Below are positions 18,114-28,586 of a stretch of DNA of 64,000 nt, in pieces; the first letter of the stretch is position 1, and each line of letters begins with the position of its first letter. The notes below the pieces were generated by a model. The model was not told the origin of the DNA. It did no database searches and worked only from the letters and a program-made list of their open reading frames with translations. Location: contig CP160629.1 in assembly GCA_038993745.2 (NCBI GenBank), forward strand, positions 2,666,001-2,730,000, written 5' to 3'. The position numbers and the translations under genes were made by a program. The DNA is from Aliivibrio fischeri (GTDB taxonomy: Bacteria > Pseudomonadota > Gammaproteobacteria > Enterobacterales > Vibrionaceae).

Positions 18114-21100
18114 CTAAGAGCTAGCATGACGGTTCAACACTGCTCTTAATTTCAATGGTTTTACTGGCTTTGAAATAAACCCAAACCCATTACTTTTGAT
18201 GCTATCTAGCAATTCTTCAGTCTTATCTGCACTGATCATCACCCCTTCGAACTGGTTACCTAAACGCAAACGGCATTGCTGCAATACCTCTAATCCTGTT
18301 CTGTCGTTATCTAATCGATAATCAGAAAAAATCACATCTGGGATCCAGTCACCTTCCAAACAATGCAAGCTACCAAATAGATCCGTTGCGGTTTTCACTT
18401 CACAACCCCAACGAGAAATCAGAGACTCCATACCAACAAGAATATCAGGCTCATTATCAACACATAGTACTCGTACTCCACTTAATGGTAATTCAAGCTT
18501 TGGAGTTACCGTAGGCATTTTACTCTCAACCAGAACTCCTCTCTCAAGTGTCACCGAAAATACCGATCCTTTATCAAGCCATGAACGCAGTGAAATCGTA
18601 TGCCCTAATACATGAGAAATACCACGAGCAATCGCCAATCCCAAACCTAACCCTTGATCTGCTCGACTTTGATCGACCCGAGTAAACTCATCAAAAATCG
18701 CCTGCTGTTTCTCTTCTGGAATACCGATACCATTATCCCAAACATCAATTCGGATTTGGTCTCCTACTCGCCTTGCTCCGAGCACCACTTTTCCTTGAGG
18801 GTTATATCGAAACGCATTAGTTAAAAAGTTTTGTACCACTCGACGTAATAATTTTGAATCTGACTCCACCACTACATCAGAATGAATCACTGAAAAATCA
18901 ATATTCTGCTGCTTGGCTAAAGCCCCAAATTCCGCTTCTAAATTAGAAAATAATGTCCCTAATGAAAAACCTTGAATGTGTGTTTCTAACTTACCCGCTT
19001 CCAAGCGAGAGATATCAAGTAAATCACCAATTAACTCTTCTGCGGCTCCTAAAGCACTTTCTATATGCCCTGATATTTTTTGCGTTTCTTGATCTTTTGC
19101 AACTTCATTTAATGAAGAAGCAAACAGTCGAGCCGCATTCAATGGCTGCATTAAATCGTGACTTACCGCAGCAAGTAGACGTGTTTTTGATTGAGAAGCC
19201 AACTCTGCACTTTGGGTTGCACCAACCAATCGCTGATTTAATTTTTCTAATTCTTTGGTTCGTTCATGGACTCGTGATTCAAGAGTCTCATTGGTTTCTT
19301 TTAACGCTTTTTCTGCCTGTCTAAAGACGGTGATATCGGTAAAACTCATTACAAATCCACCATTGGGCATCGGGTTTCCCTGAACCTCGATAACTTGCCC
19401 ATCAGCTCGAACACGAGAAGATACATGGCGAGTTCGCCTCTCCAAATGCTCTACTCGACGCTTTACGTGCATTTCAGGATCACCCGGCCCACATAACCCT
19501 TGCTCAGCATTGTGGCGGATCACATCGGCTATTGGTCTACCCACTTGAATTAACCCCGGAGGGAAAGTAAATAACTCTAAGTAACGTTGATTCCATGCCA
19601 CTAATTTCATCTGCTTATCAACCACAGCAATACCTTGGCTAATATGCTCAATCGCCCCTTGCAACAATCCTCGACTAAAATCATACAACTCAGAAGCTTC
19701 ATCAACGATGGTTGCCACCTCCTCCAACTGCATATTGCGACCCTGAAGTGCCGAAGTTAATACTAAACGAGAAGAAGAAGCCCCAAATACACCCGCCAAA
19801 ACACGCTCGGTATGACGAATTAACGCAGAGCTAGCTTGCTGTTGTGGTTGTAATGTTTCACCTTGTTGATTCGAGAATTGACGAAAGGCTTTTTGTGCAC
19901 GTCTACGCCCAACAAACCGTGAAGCTAACATTTCTAATTCACCCACCGTCACGCGAGTTTGATACACACTCACATCTTCATTTTCAGGCAATGGAGCACC
20001 AACAAAAGAAGCCGCTTGTAAACGTTCACTCAATGAGGCTCGAGTCACTAAAGAAACCAAGATAAAGAGAATAGAATTCAAACTAAGACTGAGCATCATT
20101 CCCCAATCCGATGTCATCACATTAAGAGATTGCAACCACTCAGGAGGGGTGATGACCCACAGCAAAAAGTTATTTTCAGCGCTGCCAGCAAGCATTTGAG
20201 TTTGGCTCATTAACGTGATTAGCCACACAAGGAAACCAATAATTAAACCTGCATATACGCCTTTTCTATTTCCTTGTCGCCAGTACAAACCACCGATTAA
20301 TGCTGGGGCAAATTGCGCTATAGCAGCAAACGCCAATAACCCAATAACGGATAACGAATCAATAGAATCGAGGGCTTGATAAAACCCCCATGCTCCCAAT
20401 AACAGAAGTAAAATGAGTGCTCGACGAATAGAAACAAGCAAATGAGAAAAATGACTAAAAGTACGTGATGTCGTTTTTACTTTGCGTAACAACAAAGGCA
20501 ACACCAGATCATTAGAGACCATAATAGCCAATGCGATGGTTGATACGATCACCATTCCACTGGCGGCGGAAGTCCCTCCAACAAAGGCGAGCAACGCCAT
20601 ATTCTCAGCACCAACAGAGAGCGGAACACTAATAACAAAACTATCACTAACACCACCTGAGAGCAGCGCTTGTCCTGCCAAGAAATAGGTAAAACAAACA
20701 AACCAATTAAAACTAAATAGCTTGGAAACACCCAGCGAGCAGTTCTTAAATCCTGCGCTTGTTCATTCTCTACGACTGTCGTGTGAAACTGACGCGGCAA
20801 ACAAACTATCGCCGCCATAGTTAAAATCGTATGAAATAAAAGCGTGATTACATTTGGAGATTGATACGTTTCTTTGGCTATAGAGAACAAATCCACCTTA
20901 GGTTCTGAGTAAGCCAAATAAAAAATAAACACGCCAACCATTAAAAAAGCAACGAGCTTAACGATCGATTCAAAAGCCACCGCCATCATCAAACCACGGT
21001 GATGCTCTGTAGTATCAATGTGTCGAGTTCCAAATAGGATTGTAAAAATCGCGAGCGCTGCACCAACAAACCAAGAGATATGCCCATCTTGATACCCAAA

Positions 21101-21553
21101 GTCTTGCGCTAAATTAGGCGCAACCAGATCGAGTCCCATGGTGATCCCTCGCAATTGCAAAGCGATATAAGGAAGAATCCCGATGACGGCAATGATGGTT
21201 ATAACCCCAGCAAGACCTTGCGATTTCCCATAACGTGCTGCAATAAAATCAGCTATTGAAGTGATGTGCTCACGCTTGGCAATCAAAATAATACGAGCCA
21301 AAAAACGCCATGCAAAAACAAAAACAAAAATAGGAGCAAGATAAATAGGAAGAAAAGACCACGGGTTATTAGTGGCTTGGCCTACGGTGCCATAAAAGGT
21401 CCATGAGGTGCAGTAAACAGCAATTGAAAGGCTATAAATCCATGGGCGGTATTGAGCTAACCACCCTTTTTGACGATCACCATACCAGGCAATTAAAAAT
21501 AATAATCCCAAATACGCCAGCGAAACTGGCACCACAATCCATCCTTGTGTCAT
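18114..21553 (-). pseudogene. crbS: Hybrid sensor histidine kinase CrbS with N-terminal symporter domain, frameshifted
   Basis: Two overlapping frames combine to about 1145 residues. Order: SLC5/SSS-type membrane domain of about 13 helices (N-terminal 500 residues), linker, PAS-like domain (SQGIAVVDKQMKLVAWNQRY), a coiled coil, HisKA (phospho-His in AAVSHDLMQPLNAARL), HATPase (VQNFLTNAFRYNP, GLGLGLAIARGISHVLG), and a C-terminal receiver with Asp in VIFSDYRLDNDRTG. The N-terminal frame is lost after FVLPIS near 20683. One extra base in the AAA run at 20683-20685 (TTT on the minus strand) restores PIFLAGQALL. The ATG at 21553 has AAGGATGAG before it. CrbS is the partner of CrbR. Mutation or sequence error remains open. 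Confidence 0.88.
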
Positions 21554-21583
21554 CACTCATCCTTGGTGAGACCATTCTAGCGA

Positions 21584-21633
21584 TATAAAAAACGCCAGAA
21601 GGTGCATTTATTCTGTAGCACCATTCTAGCGTT
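21584..21633 (-). terminator. Rho-independent terminator after the HcaT-like gene
   Basis: On the minus strand AAACGCTAGAATGGTGC pairs with GCACC-TTCTGGCGTTT (one bulge) around a 12-base loop, followed by a T-run. It separates the MFS gene from crbS on the same strand. Confidence 0.8.
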
Positions 21634-21672
21634 TAATTATTGCTTCGTTTTTATACAAGCTGACAAATGTGA

Positions 21673-22814
21673 TTAAGACTTCACTTTATCGAGTTTAATC
21701 AACAAAGCGAATACCCCCATCGCTGCCATCAACCAGAATATATTCGCTCCCCACGCTTCGTACCCCAACCACTTAAGGTTGTCATTAATGCGATGAATGC
21801 GCCAAGCGGAATCGCATTATATAGCGCTTGTAATGCCACCATTTTATTTTGTGGGAATTTTTGAATGTATTGAATTGCTGCAAGGTGAGCCATTGCGAAT
21901 GTCACGCCATGTAAGGCTTGCACTAATACCAAAGCAAATAATTCTGTGGTTGCGGCAGTTAATCCCCAGCGAATCACAACACCAATAGCAGCAACTTTAA
22001 ATAAGGTTGATGTTTTCCAACCTGCAAATAATTGCTTACTAAACGCAAATACCATCACTTCAGCAACAACACCTAAGCTCCATAAATAACCAATGGTACT
22101 TTCTTGGTAACCAGATTCTTTCCAATAAATTGAACTAAAACTGTAATACGCTGCATGACTACCTTGAATTAATGCCACCAACACAATGAATTTCACAATT
22201 GGAGCTTCAGTTAATAGAGCTAATAATTTTGGTCGTTCATTATCTTCATCTGATACCGACACTGGCATTGGATTAGGATTTCGCATCACTAACACTAACG
22301 CCGCTAATATACCGGCAATCGCCGTGTAGACGATCATATCGGTACCAAAACCCGATACCAAATAACCAACAACAGTGGAACCAGCAATAAAACTAACTGA
22401 ACCCCACAAACGCGTACGCCCATAATCTAATAAGTTATTTTTCGCGTAGTAGTTAGTCATCGCATCGGATAACGGAACCGCTGGACCACAGGATAAATTG
22501 AATAAAACGGTAACGATAGCAAGCCACCAAAAGCTCGCCCCATTAACTAAAAAGAGAGCAAGGGCTATCAAAGAGGCTAAGGATAATAATCGCAACGCAG
22601 GTACTATGTGTTCAACGCGATGCAACCTTGGTGTAATCACCAAATTAGCAACACAACGAGTTGCAAAACCTAACCCAATAAGAACACCAATATCTCCGGC
22701 AGAAACACCTTGTTCTTCAAACCATAACGCCCAAAAAGGTAAATAAACCCCATAAGCAAAAAAGAATCCGCCAAAATATTGAGAGATCCAAGCAAAAGGT
22801 GAAACCCGTAACAT
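21673..22814 (-). pseudogene. HcaT-like MFS transporter (3-phenylpropionate permease family), frameshifted near the C-terminus
   Basis: About 380 residues with 12 predicted helices. Similar to E. coli HcaT over its length: FFFAYGVYLPFWALWF, LDYGRTRLWGSVSFIAGS, ALIQGSHAAYYSFSSIYW, VGYLWSLGVVAEV-type YLWSLGVVAEVMVFAF. The frame breaks after LSGWG: the present stop is at 21729, but one more C in the CCCC run at 21763-21766 gives WGYEAWGANIFWLMAAMGV and a stop at 21673, completing the last helix. Thus only the last helix is affected. The start is placed at the ATG at 22814, because the 30 upstream residues do not match the family. Substrate unknown. Confidence 0.8.
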
Positions 22815-22948
22815 GATGATGTCCAAAAGGAAGTAAAAAGAGGCGGTTATTATGGCATCGTATTGATTTATAAAAAGGGAAAATAGAACAGAAGAAAAAT
22901 GCACCTTTTAAAATGTGACTTTGGTTTCATATTCATACCAATCTCCTA

Positions 22949-22958
22949 GACTAAAGTC
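22949..22958 (+). promoter_or_regulatory. Candidate CrbR box upstream of the DUF294 operon
   Basis: Perfect dyad GACTAAAGTC (GACT-2-AGTC), 61 bases before the ATG at 23020; same core as upstream of the symporter operon and acs. Confidence 0.5.
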
Positions 22959-23019
22959 GTCTTCATTATTGCTCACTTTTTCATGAAAATAAGGGAAATT
23001 GCTGACTAAGGATGGGGCC

Positions 23020-24852
23020 ATGCCAAATGACATTAACTTTTCACTTGCTCCGTTTAACCGACTAACTTCAGAGCAACAAGAAATAATCACGAAAAATACG
23101 GATATTGCTTACTTTCGAGTAGGCGATACGATTATTCATGAAGGTCAAACGTCAGACAATCTATTCATTATCATGAAAGGATCCGTTGAAGAGCGCTCAG
23201 ATACCAGTGGGGAAATTTATGCCCACTATACCCATGACGATATTTTTGATGTGCGCTCTCAATTTGAACATCAAGTAAAACACAGTTATATCGCTCTAGA
23301 AGATACCCTTTGCCACCTGCTTCCTACTCAACTTTTTCTTAAGTTATATAATGAAAATCAAGCCTTTTCTGACTACTTCAATAGCAGTCTAGCCAAACGA
23401 AAAGCCTTACTTACTCAAGCTCATCAGCAACAGAACTTAGCCGAATTTATTCTCACAAAAGTCGATGATGAAACAACTCAACAATGCCTTATCGTCGATA
23501 GGAATACTCCCTTACAACAAGTTACTCAACTTCTGAAAGACAATAACATGGATGCGTTATTTGTTGAGTTAAACCAATATGATACTCGTCATCAAGAAGC
23601 TCAGAACAATTTACCTTTTGGTATTGTCACTCGCACAGACTTACTGCACGCCATTATGATTGATGGGTATGCGGCAAACCATCCTGTAGGAGCGATTGCA
23701 ACTTATCCTATTGTGCATATTCAACAACAAGATTATTTGTTTAATGCCATGATGCTAATGACACGCCACCACGTAAAAAGAGTTGCAGTACTAAATAAAA
23801 ACAAACTGATTGGCATGCTTGATATGACGCAAGTGCTAAGCCTATTTTCAACTCACTCACATGTTCTTACCTTAAGAATTGCTCGCGCCGAACATATTGA
23901 TGAGCTTGTCTTAGCAGCAAATACTCAAACTCAACTCGTAGAGACCTTAATCAGTAACGGCATTCGAACGCGTTTTATTATGGAGCTTATTTCAACGGTA
24001 AATGAACAGATAATCGAAAAAGCATTTAGCCTAGTGGTACCCAAAAGCTTACATGATCATTGCTGCCTGATTGTGATGGGGTCAGAAGGTCGAGGTGAGC
24101 AAATTTTAAAAACCGATCAAGATAATGCACTGATCATAAAAAATGGTCCTGAATGGCATAACTTGCCCCAATTAATGAGCCAATTTACGCATACCTTACA
24201 GCAACTCGGTTATCCATTGTGCAAGGGAAATGTAATGGTCAGTAACCCTCTTTGGGTAAAAACAGAACATCAATGGGAGAAACATATTCAGAAACTGTGT
24301 GCCGAACCAAATACTGATAATATGATGAATCTCGCTATTTTCTCAGATGCTCAAGCTGTTGCAGGAAATCAAGCACTACTGTCTCCATTAAAGCAAATAT
24401 TGATATCCAAACTCAAAGAGAATGAGATTGCTCTCAGTACTTTTTCTCGACCAGCCCTTCAATTTAATCTGCCATTAACATTTTTTGGAAATATCAAAAC
24501 AAAAAAAGAAGGGATTGATATTAAGCAAGGAGGCATATTCCCCATCGTTCATGGAGTTCGAGCGCTATCTTTAGAGCAAGGTATTGAAGAAACAAACACT
24601 TTTAAACGTATCAATGCACTACGTAAACACAACGTATTAGAGCACTCTACAGCAGATAATTTAAATGAAGCACTAAAGTTGTTTTTTAAGTGGCGTTTGC
24701 GCCATCAACTACAAGAAAAAACAGGTATTCCAAGTAACCATATTCATATTGACCGCCTCGACCGTACTGAGCGAGACCTCTTACGCCACAGTTTACACAT
24801 AGTAAAAAAATTCAAAGAATGGCTTGGTTATCATTACCAAATAAGGGATTAA
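23020..24852 (+). CDS. cNMP-binding / CBS / DUF294 nucleotidyltransferase-like protein
   Basis: A 610-residue cytoplasmic protein. Order: cyclic-nucleotide-binding fold (about 8-120: FRVGDTIIHEGQTSDNLFIIMKG), two CBS motifs (about 150-280), DUF294 nucleotidyltransferase-like domain (about 330-450: VMGSEGRGEQILKTDQDNAL, the G-S-x-G-R x10 D-x-D active-site pattern), and a C-terminal helical DUF294_C domain. The start is the ATG at 23020 with AAGGATGGGG before it; a TTG seven codons upstream is less likely. It is followed 3 bases later by a DEDDh exonuclease gene, and then acs. This pair is often near acetate genes. The substrate is unknown; the family is related to GlnD uridylyltransferases. 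Confidence 0.85.
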   Translation: MPNDINFSLAPFNRLTSEQQEIITKNTDIAYFRVGDTIIHEGQTSDNLFIIMKGSVEERSDTSGEIYAHYTHDDIFDVRSQFEHQVKHSYIALEDTLCHLLPTQLFLKLYNENQAFSDYFNSSLAKRKALLTQAHQQQNLAEFILTKVDDETTQQCLIVDRNTPLQQVTQLLKDNNMDALFVELNQYDTRHQEAQNNLPFGIVTRTDLLHAIMIDGYAANHPVGAIATYPIVHIQQQDYLFNAMMLMTRHHVKRVAVLNKNKLIGMLDMTQVLSLFSTHSHVLTLRIARAEHIDELVLAANTQTQLVETLISNGIRTRFIMELISTVNEQIIEKAFSLVVPKSLHDHCCLIVMGSEGRGEQILKTDQDNALIIKNGPEWHNLPQLMSQFTHTLQQLGYPLCKGNVMVSNPLWVKTEHQWEKHIQKLCAEPNTDNMMNLAIFSDAQAVAGNQALLSPLKQILISKLKENEIALSTFSRPALQFNLPLTFFGNIKTKKEGIDIKQGGIFPIVHGVRALSLEQGIEETNTFKRINALRKHNVLEHSTADNLNEALKLFFKWRLRHQLQEKTGIPSNHIHIDRLDRTERDLLRHSLHIVKKFKEWLGYHYQIRD

Positions 24853-24855
24853 AGT

Positions 24856-25497
24856 ATGAATTATTTACAACGACTATGGTGGCAATATAAATTACGAACT
24901 CATGAAAATTTATCCCTTTTTCATCATTATTCTGGCGATGAGTTGGTGTCTATTGATTGTGAAACAACGAGTCTAAACCCCAACCATGCCGAATTGGTTT
25001 CTATTGCTGCTATCAAGATTAAAAATAACCGAGTGTTAACCAGTCAAACTATTCATTTAAAGCTGACGCCACCACAAAGCCTAAACTCCGATTCAATCAA
25101 AATACACCAACTAAGGCATCAAGACTTGTGTCATGGATTATCTGAACAACAAGCAATGACTCAATTGCTTGAATTTATCGGTAGTCGCCCTATTGTTGGA
25201 TACCATATTCGCTATGACAAAAAAATTTTAGATCGAGCCTGCTTGCGTCATTTTTCTCACCCTTTGCCCAATTCACTGATTGAAGTTAGCCATATCTACC
25301 ATAATAAATTGGAACGACTGCTACCCAATGCGTATTACGATTTAAGTATTGAAGCTATCTCCAAACATTTAGAGCTCCCACAAACTGAGAGGCATGATGC
25401 ACTTGAAGATGCGATAGCGGCTGCGCTTATTTATGTTCGTTTAACCCATGGAGACTTCCCTGACATTCCCTCGAGTAAAAATGCCCATAGTTACTGA
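24856..25497 (+). CDS. DEDDh 3'-5' exonuclease domain protein (DnaQ-like)
   Basis: A 213-residue protein with the three exonuclease motifs: ExoI SIDCETTSL (Asp34, Glu36), ExoII IVGYHIRYDKKIL with Asp, and ExoIII RHDALEDAIAA with the His-x4-Asp pair. It therefore should be an active nuclease of the DNA polymerase III epsilon type, but lacks the polymerase-binding C-terminus and carries a short N-terminal basic helix (about 1-22). It is translationally tied to the DUF294 gene (3-base gap) and lies directly upstream of acs. No DNA-replication role is implied by the context. Confidence 0.85.
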   Translation: MNYLQRLWWQYKLRTHENLSLFHHYSGDELVSIDCETTSLNPNHAELVSIAAIKIKNNRVLTSQTIHLKLTPPQSLNSDSIKIHQLRHQDLCHGLSEQQAMTQLLEFIGSRPIVGYHIRYDKKILDRACLRHFSHPLPNSLIEVSHIYHNKLERLLPNAYYDLSIEAISKHLELPQTERHDALEDAIAAALIYVRLTHGDFPDIPSSKNAHSY

Positions 25498-25556
25498 TCT
25501 GTGTCTCAAAAAACGACTGATTTCCCCATCAATATTCAGTAAACCCTTCTTTCTCT

Positions 25557-25566
25557 GACTAAAGTC
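25557..25566 (+). promoter_or_regulatory. Candidate CrbR box upstream of acs
   Basis: Perfect dyad GACTAAAGTC, 135 bases before the acs start codon. A plausible -10 (TAATAT, 25598-25603) follows 31 bases later. Confidence 0.5.
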
Positions 25567-25701
25567 TAATTGTTGAAAAACCATTTCTAGCTGAAAGTAA
25601 TATCAACCCTACAAATAAAAAAGCAGTGCCAATGACGGTGCTGACTGAAATCCAATAATAAAATGAATCTGGATATTTGCTGTATTCACAAGGAGAACAA
25701 C

Positions 25702-27651
25702 ATGAGTGAGATTCACGTGTACCCGGTCAATCAAGATATCGCTAATAATGCACACGCTGATGATGATAAATATCGTGAAATGTACCAGCAATCCGTTATC
25801 AACCCTGAAGGCTTTTGGCGTGAGCATGGACAAATTGTTGATTGGATGACTCCTTACACCAAAGTTAAAAATACCTCTTTTGATACGGGTCATGTTGATA
25901 TTAAGTGGTTTGAAGATGGTGAGCTTAATGTATCGGCAAACTGTATTGATCGTCACTTAGCCACCCGCGGTAATGAAATTGCCATTATTTGGGAAGGCGA
26001 TGATCCACAAGACGATGCATCTATTACCTTTAATGAGCTGCACGAACAAGTTTGTAAATTCTCTAATGCATTAAAAAGCCAAGGCGTTCGTAAAGGCGAT
26101 GTGGTTTGTATTTATATGCCAATGGTAGCAGAAGCGGCTGTTGCAATGCTGGCTTGTACTCGCATCGGTGCCGTTCATACCGTGGTATTTGGTGGATTCT
26201 CTCCAGAAGCTCTCGCAGGTCGAATTATTGATTCAGATGCGAAAGTGGTAATCACTGCCGATGAAGGCGTTCGTGGCGGGCGTACCGTTCCACTGAAAAA
26301 GAATGTCGATGATGCACTGAATAACCCTGAAGTCACTACCATTGAAAAAGTCGTTGTATTCCAACGTACAGGCAATGACATTGAATGGGTTGAAGGACGT
26401 GATGTTTGGTGGCATGAAGCAACCGCGGTTGCTTCCCCTCATTGTGAGCCTGAAGCAATGAATGCCGAAGATCCACTATTCATACTCTATACCTCGGGTT
26501 CAACAGGAAAACCTAAAGGTGTACTTCATACCACTGGCGGCTACCTTGTTTATGCTGCAATGACCTTTAAATATATTTTTGATTATCAAGAAGGTGAAGT
26601 GTTCTGGTGTACCGCAGATGTAGGCTGGATCACAGGCCATACTTACTTAATTTATGGTCCTCTTGCTAATGGTGCAAAAACGATATTGTTTGAAGGTGTG
26701 CCTAATTACCCAAGCACGAGCCGCATGAGTGAAGTAGTAGACAAGCATAACGTTAATATTCTATACACTGCACCAACAGCCATCAGAGCACTAATGGCTC
26801 AAGGTACTGAAGCAGTTCAAGGTACATCGCGCAGCTCATTACGAGTAATGGGTTCAGTAGGCGAACCAATCAACCCTGAGGCGTGGGAATGGTATTACAA
26901 TACCATTGGTGATGCTCGCTGCCCGATTGTTGATACATGGTGGCAAACAGAAACTGGCGGCATTTTAATTTCCCCTCTTCCTGGTGCAACGGCCTTAAAA
27001 CCAGGTTCAGCAACTCGTCCATTCTTTGGTGTTCAACCCGCTTTGGTGGATAACATGGGCAATATCATTGAAGGTGCTACTGACGGTAACCTTGTTATTA
27101 CCGACTCTTGGCCGGGACAAATGCGTACCATTTATGGTGATCATGACCGTTTTGAACAAACCTACTTTTCTACTTTTAAAGGCATGTATTTCACCAGTGA
27201 TGGCGCTCGACGCGACGAAGATGGTTATTACTGGATCACAGGACGTGTTGATGATGTATTAAACGTATCTGGCCACCGCATGGGAACAGCCGAAGTTGAA
27301 TCTGCATTAGTGGCGTTTGATAAAATTGCTGAAGCTGCAATTGTTGGCGTACCACATGATATTAAAGGGCAAGCGATTTATGCCTATATCACCCTAAATT
27401 CGGGCGAAATTCCAAGCGCAGAGCTACATAAAGAAGTCAAAGACTGGGTTAGAAAAGAAATTGGACCGATTGCTACTCCTGACTTTTTACATTGGACTGA
27501 TTCATTACCTAAAACCCGTTCAGGCAAAATTATGCGTCGAATCCTTCGTAAAATAGCGACAGGTGATACCTCTAATCTAGGAGATACCTCGACACTAGCT
27601 GATCCAAGTGTGGTTGATAAGCTGATCGAAGAGCAAAGAAAGATAGCTTAA
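25702..27651 (+). CDS. acs: Acetyl-CoA synthetase Acs
   Basis: Activates acetate to acetyl-CoA through an acetyl-adenylate. The 649-residue protein has the ANL-superfamily motifs: P-loop [11 protein letters not shown] (about 250), [10 protein letters not shown] (about 400), the hinge-region [14 protein letters not shown], and the C-terminal [10 protein letters not shown], whose Lys is the acetylation-regulated catalytic residue. A longer frame begins 39 bases upstream, but the ATG at 25702 has AAGGAG at ideal spacing and matches the E. coli start. It is the expected target of the CrbS/CrbR system encoded upstream and lies 204 bases after the exonuclease gene. Confidence 0.97.
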   Translation: MSEIHVYPVNQDIANNAHADDDKYREMYQQSVINPEGFWREHGQIVDWMTPYTKVKNTSFDTGHVDIKWFEDGELNVSANCIDRHLATRGNEIAIIWEGDDPQDDASITFNELHEQVCKFSNALKSQGVRKGDVVCIYMPMVAEAAVAMLACTRIGAVHTVVFGGFSPEALAGRIIDSDAKVVITADEGVRGGRTVPLKKNVDDALNNPEVTTIEKVVVFQRTGNDIEWVEGRDVWWHEATAVASPHCEPEAMNAEDPLFILYTSGSTGKPKGVLHTTGGYLVYAAMTFKYIFDYQEGEVFWCTADVGWITGHTYLIYGPLANGAKTILFEGVPNYPSTSRMSEVVDKHNVNILYTAPTAIRALMAQGTEAVQGTSRSSLRVMGSVGEPINPEAWEWYYNTIGDARCPIVDTWWQTETGGILISPLPGATALKPGSATRPFFGVQPALVDNMGNIIEGATDGNLVITDSWPGQMRTIYGDHDRFEQTYFSTFKGMYFTSDGARRDEDGYYWITGRVDDVLNVSGHRMGTAEVESALVAFDKIAEAAIVGVPHDIKGQAIYAYITLNSGEIPSAELHKEVKDWVRKEIGPIATPDFLHWTDSLPKTRSGKIMRRILRKIATGDTSNLGDTSTLADPSVVDKLIEEQRKIA

Positions 27652-27699
27652 CTAAATATAAGCGTTCTAAAACATAACATTAACGCGTAAATTTTAATT

Positions 27700-27734
27700 A
27701 AAAGTCATCATAGATTTTCTGTGATGACTTTTTT
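27700..27734 (+). terminator. Rho-independent terminator of acs
   Basis: Perfect stem AAAAGTCATCA / TGATGACTTTT, 11-base loop, six T. Confidence 0.92.
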
Positions 27735-28106
27735 GATGTGACGTTTAGCTCAAATTTACAGATCTCTTATTTCTTTCCTTATTCCTTGCTAATAAACAAA
27801 ATCAAAAACAGTATAATTACTCAACAAGTTAGAAAGTATTTGTTAACTAACAGATAATACTGCAGAACTTTGTTACTTTCTTTGGCTCTAATTATCACTT
27901 TTGAGTCAAAATGTGTTCTATTCTCTATACTCGATATGAAACTTAGAGCTGATAAGACCAGTATTTTGCTGCGATTTGCTGTGAATTGTCTATAATTGCT
28001 TTTTATGTGGTATTGCAAAGTGAAAAATTGCAATAAACCAACAAATCGAATATAAAAGATGTGCTTTTTTTACTTTAACCGTAAAAACAAGGAATTTAGC
28101 ATCACA
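27735..28106 (+). promoter_or_regulatory. Intergenic region and promoter of aroQ-accB-accC
   Basis: No gene seen in these roughly 370 bases. A near-consensus sigma70 promoter lies at 28028-28056: TTGCAA, 17 bases, TATAAA. A second, weaker candidate is TTGCTG (27966-27971), 19 bases, TATAAT (27991-27996). Transcription from the first would begin near 28063, which supports translation from the ATG at 28107 rather than the in-frame ATG at 28059. Confidence 0.55.
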
Positions 28107-28556
28107 ATGTCTACTCAATCGCGAATTTTAGTTCTTAATGGACCAAACCTTAATCTATTAGGTTTGCGTGAACCTGCTCATTATGGCAGTCAAAACTTAG
28201 AGCAAATTGTTAATGCTTTGACTATTCAAGCCGATGCTTTGGATATAAAACTCGAACATTTACAATCTAATCGTGAGTATGAGTTGATTGAAGCTATCCA
28301 TAATGCTTATCAACGTATTGATTTCATTATCATAAACCCTGCAGCTTTTACGCATACGAGTGTTGCCTTACGCGATGCTCTACTTGGGGTTAATATTCCT
28401 TTTATTGAAGTACATTTATCGAATGTCCACGCTCGTGAACCCTTTCGCCACCACTCTTATCTTTCCGATAAAGCCGTTGGTGTCATTTGTGGTTTAGGGG
28501 CCGATGGTTACGAATTTGCTTTGAATGCAGCAGCAAAACGTCTGCGTTCAAATTGA
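28107..28556 (+). CDS. aroQ: Type II 3-dehydroquinate dehydratase AroQ
   Basis: Third step of the shikimate pathway, a dodecameric cytoplasmic enzyme. The 149 residues show the family signature: [21 protein letters not shown] with the catalytic Tyr and Arg, [31 protein letters not shown] with the key Asn and His, and [18 protein letters not shown] 16-residue upstream extension in the same frame is dropped because the likely promoter overlaps it. First gene of an aroQ-accB-accC operon, the usual order in many gammaproteobacteria; the accB gene follows 30 bases later. Confidence 0.95.
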   Translation: MSTQSRILVLNGPNLNLLGLREPAHYGSQNLEQIVNALTIQADALDIKLEHLQSNREYELIEAIHNAYQRIDFIIINPAAFTHTSVALRDALLGVNIPFIEVHLSNVHAREPFRHHSYLSDKAVGVICGLGADGYEFALNAAAKRLRSN

Positions 28557-28586
28557 TCACTGAATATAAACAGAAGAGATTACAAA

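Noticed and set aside
22815..22904. 30-residue N-terminal extension of the HcaT-like protein
   Set aside because: No match to the family; the ATG at 22814 starts the conserved first helix.
27821..28033. Minus-strand 70-codon frame before aroQ
   Set aside because: Lies across the probable aroQ promoters, low-complexity, no ribosome site.
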